Positions 13,396 to 15,221 of a stretch of 15,221 bases of DNA are shown in pieces; positions within the stretch are counted from its first letter, which is position 1, and each line of letters opens with the position of its first letter. Position numbers and translations under genes: made by a program. A model generated the notes under the pieces. The model was not told the origin of the DNA. It did not search any database and saw nothing but the letters and a program-made list of their open reading frames with translations. Origin of the DNA: Pseudomonadota bacterium (GTDB taxonomy: Bacteria; Pseudomonadota; Alphaproteobacteria; Acetobacterales; Acetobacteraceae); contig JAEWCI010000626.1 of the NCBI GenBank assembly GCA_023390705.1, forward strand, positions 1 through 15,221. Direction: 5' to 3'.

Positions 13396-14625
13396 ATGAG
13401 CAGCCCGACTAGCGATTTCCTCCGGCAGGCGCAGGAGCGCGGCTTCATCCACCAGGTCACCGACCTGGCGGCGCTGGATGCCAAGCTGAAGGCCGGCCAG
13501 GTCACGGCCTATGTCGGCTTCGACTGCACCGCGGACAGCCTGCATGTCGGGCATCTCCTGTCCATCATGCTGATGCGGCTGTTCCAGCGCACCGGCCACC
13601 GGCCCATCGCCCTGATCGGCGGCGGCACCACCAAGATCGGCGACCCCTCCTTCCGGGACGAGGCACGGCCGCTGCTGACCGAGGAGGTGATCGAGGCCAA
13701 CAAGGCCGGCATCCGCCGCAGCTTCGCCAGCTTCCTGGATTTCGGCCCTGGCCGCGCGGTCATGCTCGACAATGCCGAATGGCTGGACGAGCTGCGCTAC
13801 ATCCCCTTCCTGCGCGATGTCGGCCGGCATTTCTCGGTCAACCGCATGCTCACCATGGACAGCGTGCGGCTCCGGCTGGAACGCGACCAGCCGCTGAGCT
13901 TCCTCGAATTCAACTACATGCTGCTCCAGTCCTACGACTTCCTGGAGCTTTTCCGGCGTGAGGGCGTGACGCTGCAGATGGGCGGCTCCGACCAGTGGGG
14001 CAACATCGTCATGGGCGCCGACCTCGTCCGTCGCATGGCTGGCTCGGAGGCCTTCGGCCTGACCACCCCGCTGCTGACCACCGCCTCCGGCGCCAAGATG
14101 GGCAAGACCGCGGCCGGCGCGGTCTGGCTGAACCCCGACCGGCTGGCGCCCTACGACTACTGGCAGTTCTGGCGCAATGCCGAGGACGCCGATGTCGGCC
14201 GCTTCCTCGCCCTCTTCACCGACCTGCCGATGGCGGAGGTGCGCCGCCTGGCGGCGCTGCAGGGTGCCGAGGTGAACGAGGCGAAGAAGGTCCTGGCCAC
14301 CGAGGCGACCGCCCTGCTGCACGGCCGCGCCGCCGCCGGGGAAGCTGCCGAGACCGCCCGCCGGACCTTCGAGGAAGGCGCCGCGGCCGAAACCCTGCCG
14401 AGCGTCACCCACCCCCTGCCGGCACCGGTGGTGGACCTGCTGGCGGCGGCGAAGCTCGTCGCCAGCAAGGGCGAGGCAAGGCGGCTGGTGGCGCAGAACG
14501 GCGTGCGGCTGAACGACCAGCCGGTGTCCGATGCGGCGCAACTGGTGACCGCGGCCGACCTGCGCGACGGCGCGGCGAAGCTCTCCCTGGGCCGCAAGCG
14601 GCACATCCTGGTCCGGGCGGGGTAG
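13396..14625 (+). CDS. tyrS: Tyrosyl-tRNA synthetase
   Basis: The product has 409 residues. This class I aminoacyl-tRNA synthetase charges tRNA-Tyr in the cytoplasm. The HIGH motif is HVGH at 50-53, preceded by AYVGFDCTADSLH; tyrosine-pocket residues appear in QSYDF (178-182) and GGSDQWGNI (196-204). The KMSKS loop reads KMGKT at 234-238, a normal variant for TyrS. The C-terminal S4 RNA-binding domain spans about 345-409 (LVASKGEARRLVAQNGVRLN). The open frame extends far upstream (to 12037) only because the opposite anmK strand lacks stops; 13396 is chosen because family homology begins with SDFLRQAQERGFIHQ. The Shine-Dalgarno sequence is weak (GCGAG). No T-box leader is evident in the short 66-bp gap. 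Confidence 0.97.
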   Translation: MSSPTSDFLRQAQERGFIHQVTDLAALDAKLKAGQVTAYVGFDCTADSLHVGHLLSIMLMRLFQRTGHRPIALIGGGTTKIGDPSFRDEARPLLTEEVIEANKAGIRRSFASFLDFGPGRAVMLDNAEWLDELRYIPFLRDVGRHFSVNRMLTMDSVRLRLERDQPLSFLEFNYMLLQSYDFLELFRREGVTLQMGGSDQWGNIVMGADLVRRMAGSEAFGLTTPLLTTASGAKMGKTAAGAVWLNPDRLAPYDYWQFWRNAEDADVGRFLALFTDLPMAEVRRLAALQGAEVNEAKKVLATEATALLHGRAAAGEAAETARRTFEEGAAAETLPSVTHPLPAPVVDLLAAAKLVASKGEARRLVAQNGVRLNDQPVSDAAQLVTAADLRDGAAKLSLGRKRHILVRAG

Positions 14626-14642
14626 GCGGCGCGGGCAACGGT

Positions 14643-14721
14643 GGATGGCGTTCGGAACCGAACGCCAATCCGCTGCGGGCCATTGGTTGCCGGGCAGCTT
14701 CACGCGCGGGCCTTCACGCCC
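14643..14721 (-). repeat. Dispersed palindromic intergenic repeat, copy B (inverted relative to copy A)
   Basis: Read on the minus strand from 14721 to 14643, this has GGGCGTGAAGGCCCG, then GTGAAGCTGCCCGGCAA, a spacer, and GCGGATTGGCGTTCGGTTCC, matching the order of elements at 1351-1439. The core hairpin GGCGTTCGG-AA-CCGAACGCC (14647-14666) extends to GGAT/ATCC with one bulged A (14643-14671). It lies 17 bases after the tyrS stop and 8 bases from the stop of the converging AsmA-like gene, so it may also serve as a bidirectional terminator. Confidence 0.65.
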
Positions 14722-14729
14722 GCCGCCCG

Positions 14730-15221
14730 TCAGCGCTGCTGACGCGCCTGTGGCTGTTCCAGAACGCCGAACAGCCCGCGCAGGAAACCAGGCGTCAGCG
14801 CCGCCAGCGGGTTCATGGTCACGGTCGGCTGGTCGATCGGGCCCCGCACCCGGAAGGTGGCGGCGAAGACCCCGCCCCCGGCCTCCGGGCTGAACAGCCG
14901 GCCGAAGATCGGGATGTTGCCCAGCAGGCTGTTGATGGCATAGGCGGGGATGATCGTCCCCTCCAGGTCCAGCACCGGCCTCTGGCGCAGAACCCTGCCC
15001 TTCACTGTCAAACCCAGCGAGGCCGAGAAGGCCCTGGCATCGTTCAGCACCAGGGCATCGGGCGTCAGGGTGAAGGGGGCGATCAGCCGGGTGAAGGTCA
15101 GGCCGCTGCCGCCCTGCACCGCCTCCACCAGCCCGTACAGCGTCATCGCCTGCAGGATCTTGCCGAAGGCCGGGGCGTCGCGCACCACGAACTGGTCGAG
15201 CTCCGCCGTGCCGGTCAGCGG
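14730..15221 (-). CDS. AsmA-like/YhdP-type protein, C-terminal part
   Basis: The frame runs off the right edge, leaving 163 visible residues up to a TGA at 14732-14730. The visible part begins PLTGTAELDQFVVRDAPAFG and continues LTFTRLIAPFTLTPDALVLNDARAFSASLGLTVKGRV, then DLEGTIIPAYAINSLLGNIP, FRVRGPIDQPTVTMNPLAALTPGFLRGLF. These are typical of the C-terminal region of large AsmA-superfamily proteins of alphaproteobacteria, beta-rich envelope proteins implicated in lipid transport to the outer membrane or in limiting outer-membrane assembly. The GTG at 15188 within the frame is internal, not a start. A small hairpin GTCAGC/GCTGAC (14729-14743) covers the stop codon. Function is inferred from family only. 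Confidence 0.82.
   Translation of the reverse strand, partial: PLTGTAELDQFVVRDAPAFGKILQAMTLYGLVEAVQGGSGLTFTRLIAPFTLTPDALVLNDARAFSASLGLTVKGRVLRQRPVLDLEGTIIPAYAINSLLGNIPIFGRLFSPEAGGGVFAATFRVRGPIDQPTVTMNPLAALTPGFLRGLFGVLEQPQARQQR

Noticed and set aside
14729..14743. The small palindrome GTCAGC/GCTGAC as an independent terminator of the AsmA-like gene.
   Set aside because: It has only a 7-bp stem covering the stop codon itself, with no T-tract. The neighbouring repeat hairpin is a better candidate.

Overview
The window looks like chromosomal DNA of a GC-rich alphaproteobacterium, most probably an Acetobacteraceae/Roseomonas-type organism. This is inferred from the strong G/C third-position bias, the hopanoid genes hpnK-hpnL, a DUF1489 protein (a family I know mainly from Alphaproteobacteria), a Bug-type tricarboxylate-receptor protein without its permease genes, and the AsmA-like protein. 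No RNA gene, IS element, CRISPR array or phage gene was seen. Gene packing is tight; the largest gap is 270 bp.

Layout. (1) 1-1273, +: the end of a hopanoid cluster, the C-terminus of HpnK then the membrane protein HpnL, with a 30-codon ORF joining them by ATGA overlaps at both ends. (2) 1274-1471: intergenic DNA with short imperfect repeats and a strong palindrome; a related palindromic repeat recurs in inverted orientation at 14643-14721. (3) 1472-7173: an accessory catabolic-looking block. It holds a Bug receptor (+), an isocitrate lyase/PEP mutase-family lyase (-), a DUF1489 protein (+), a two-gene operon of a luciferase-like oxidoreductase plus an amidohydrolase (-), and a second, divergent luciferase-like oxidoreductase (+). 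The genes alternate in strand, and a hairpin sits at each of the three convergent junctions. (4) 7236-11940, -: a three-gene operon with ATGA overlaps, encoding a GltD-like NAD(P)H/FAD protein fused to a di-cluster ferredoxin, then the alpha(gamma) and beta subunits of a 2-oxoacid:ferredoxin oxidoreductase. Together they could form a self-contained 2-oxoacid:NADP+ oxidoreductase. A long inverted repeat and a 39-codon ORF with a strong Shine-Dalgarno sequence lie in its leader. (5) 12211-14625: anmK (-), cell-wall recycling, divergent from tyrS (+). (6) 14730-15221, -: the C-terminal end of an AsmA-like protein that continues beyond the window.

The most interesting parts are the Kor-type operon with its leader, the dispersed palindromic repeat, and the paired luciferase-like oxidoreductases of F420-type families. 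I saw nothing that clearly amounts to an undescribed defence or mobile system. The very long antisense ORFs opposite most genes are GC-driven shadows.
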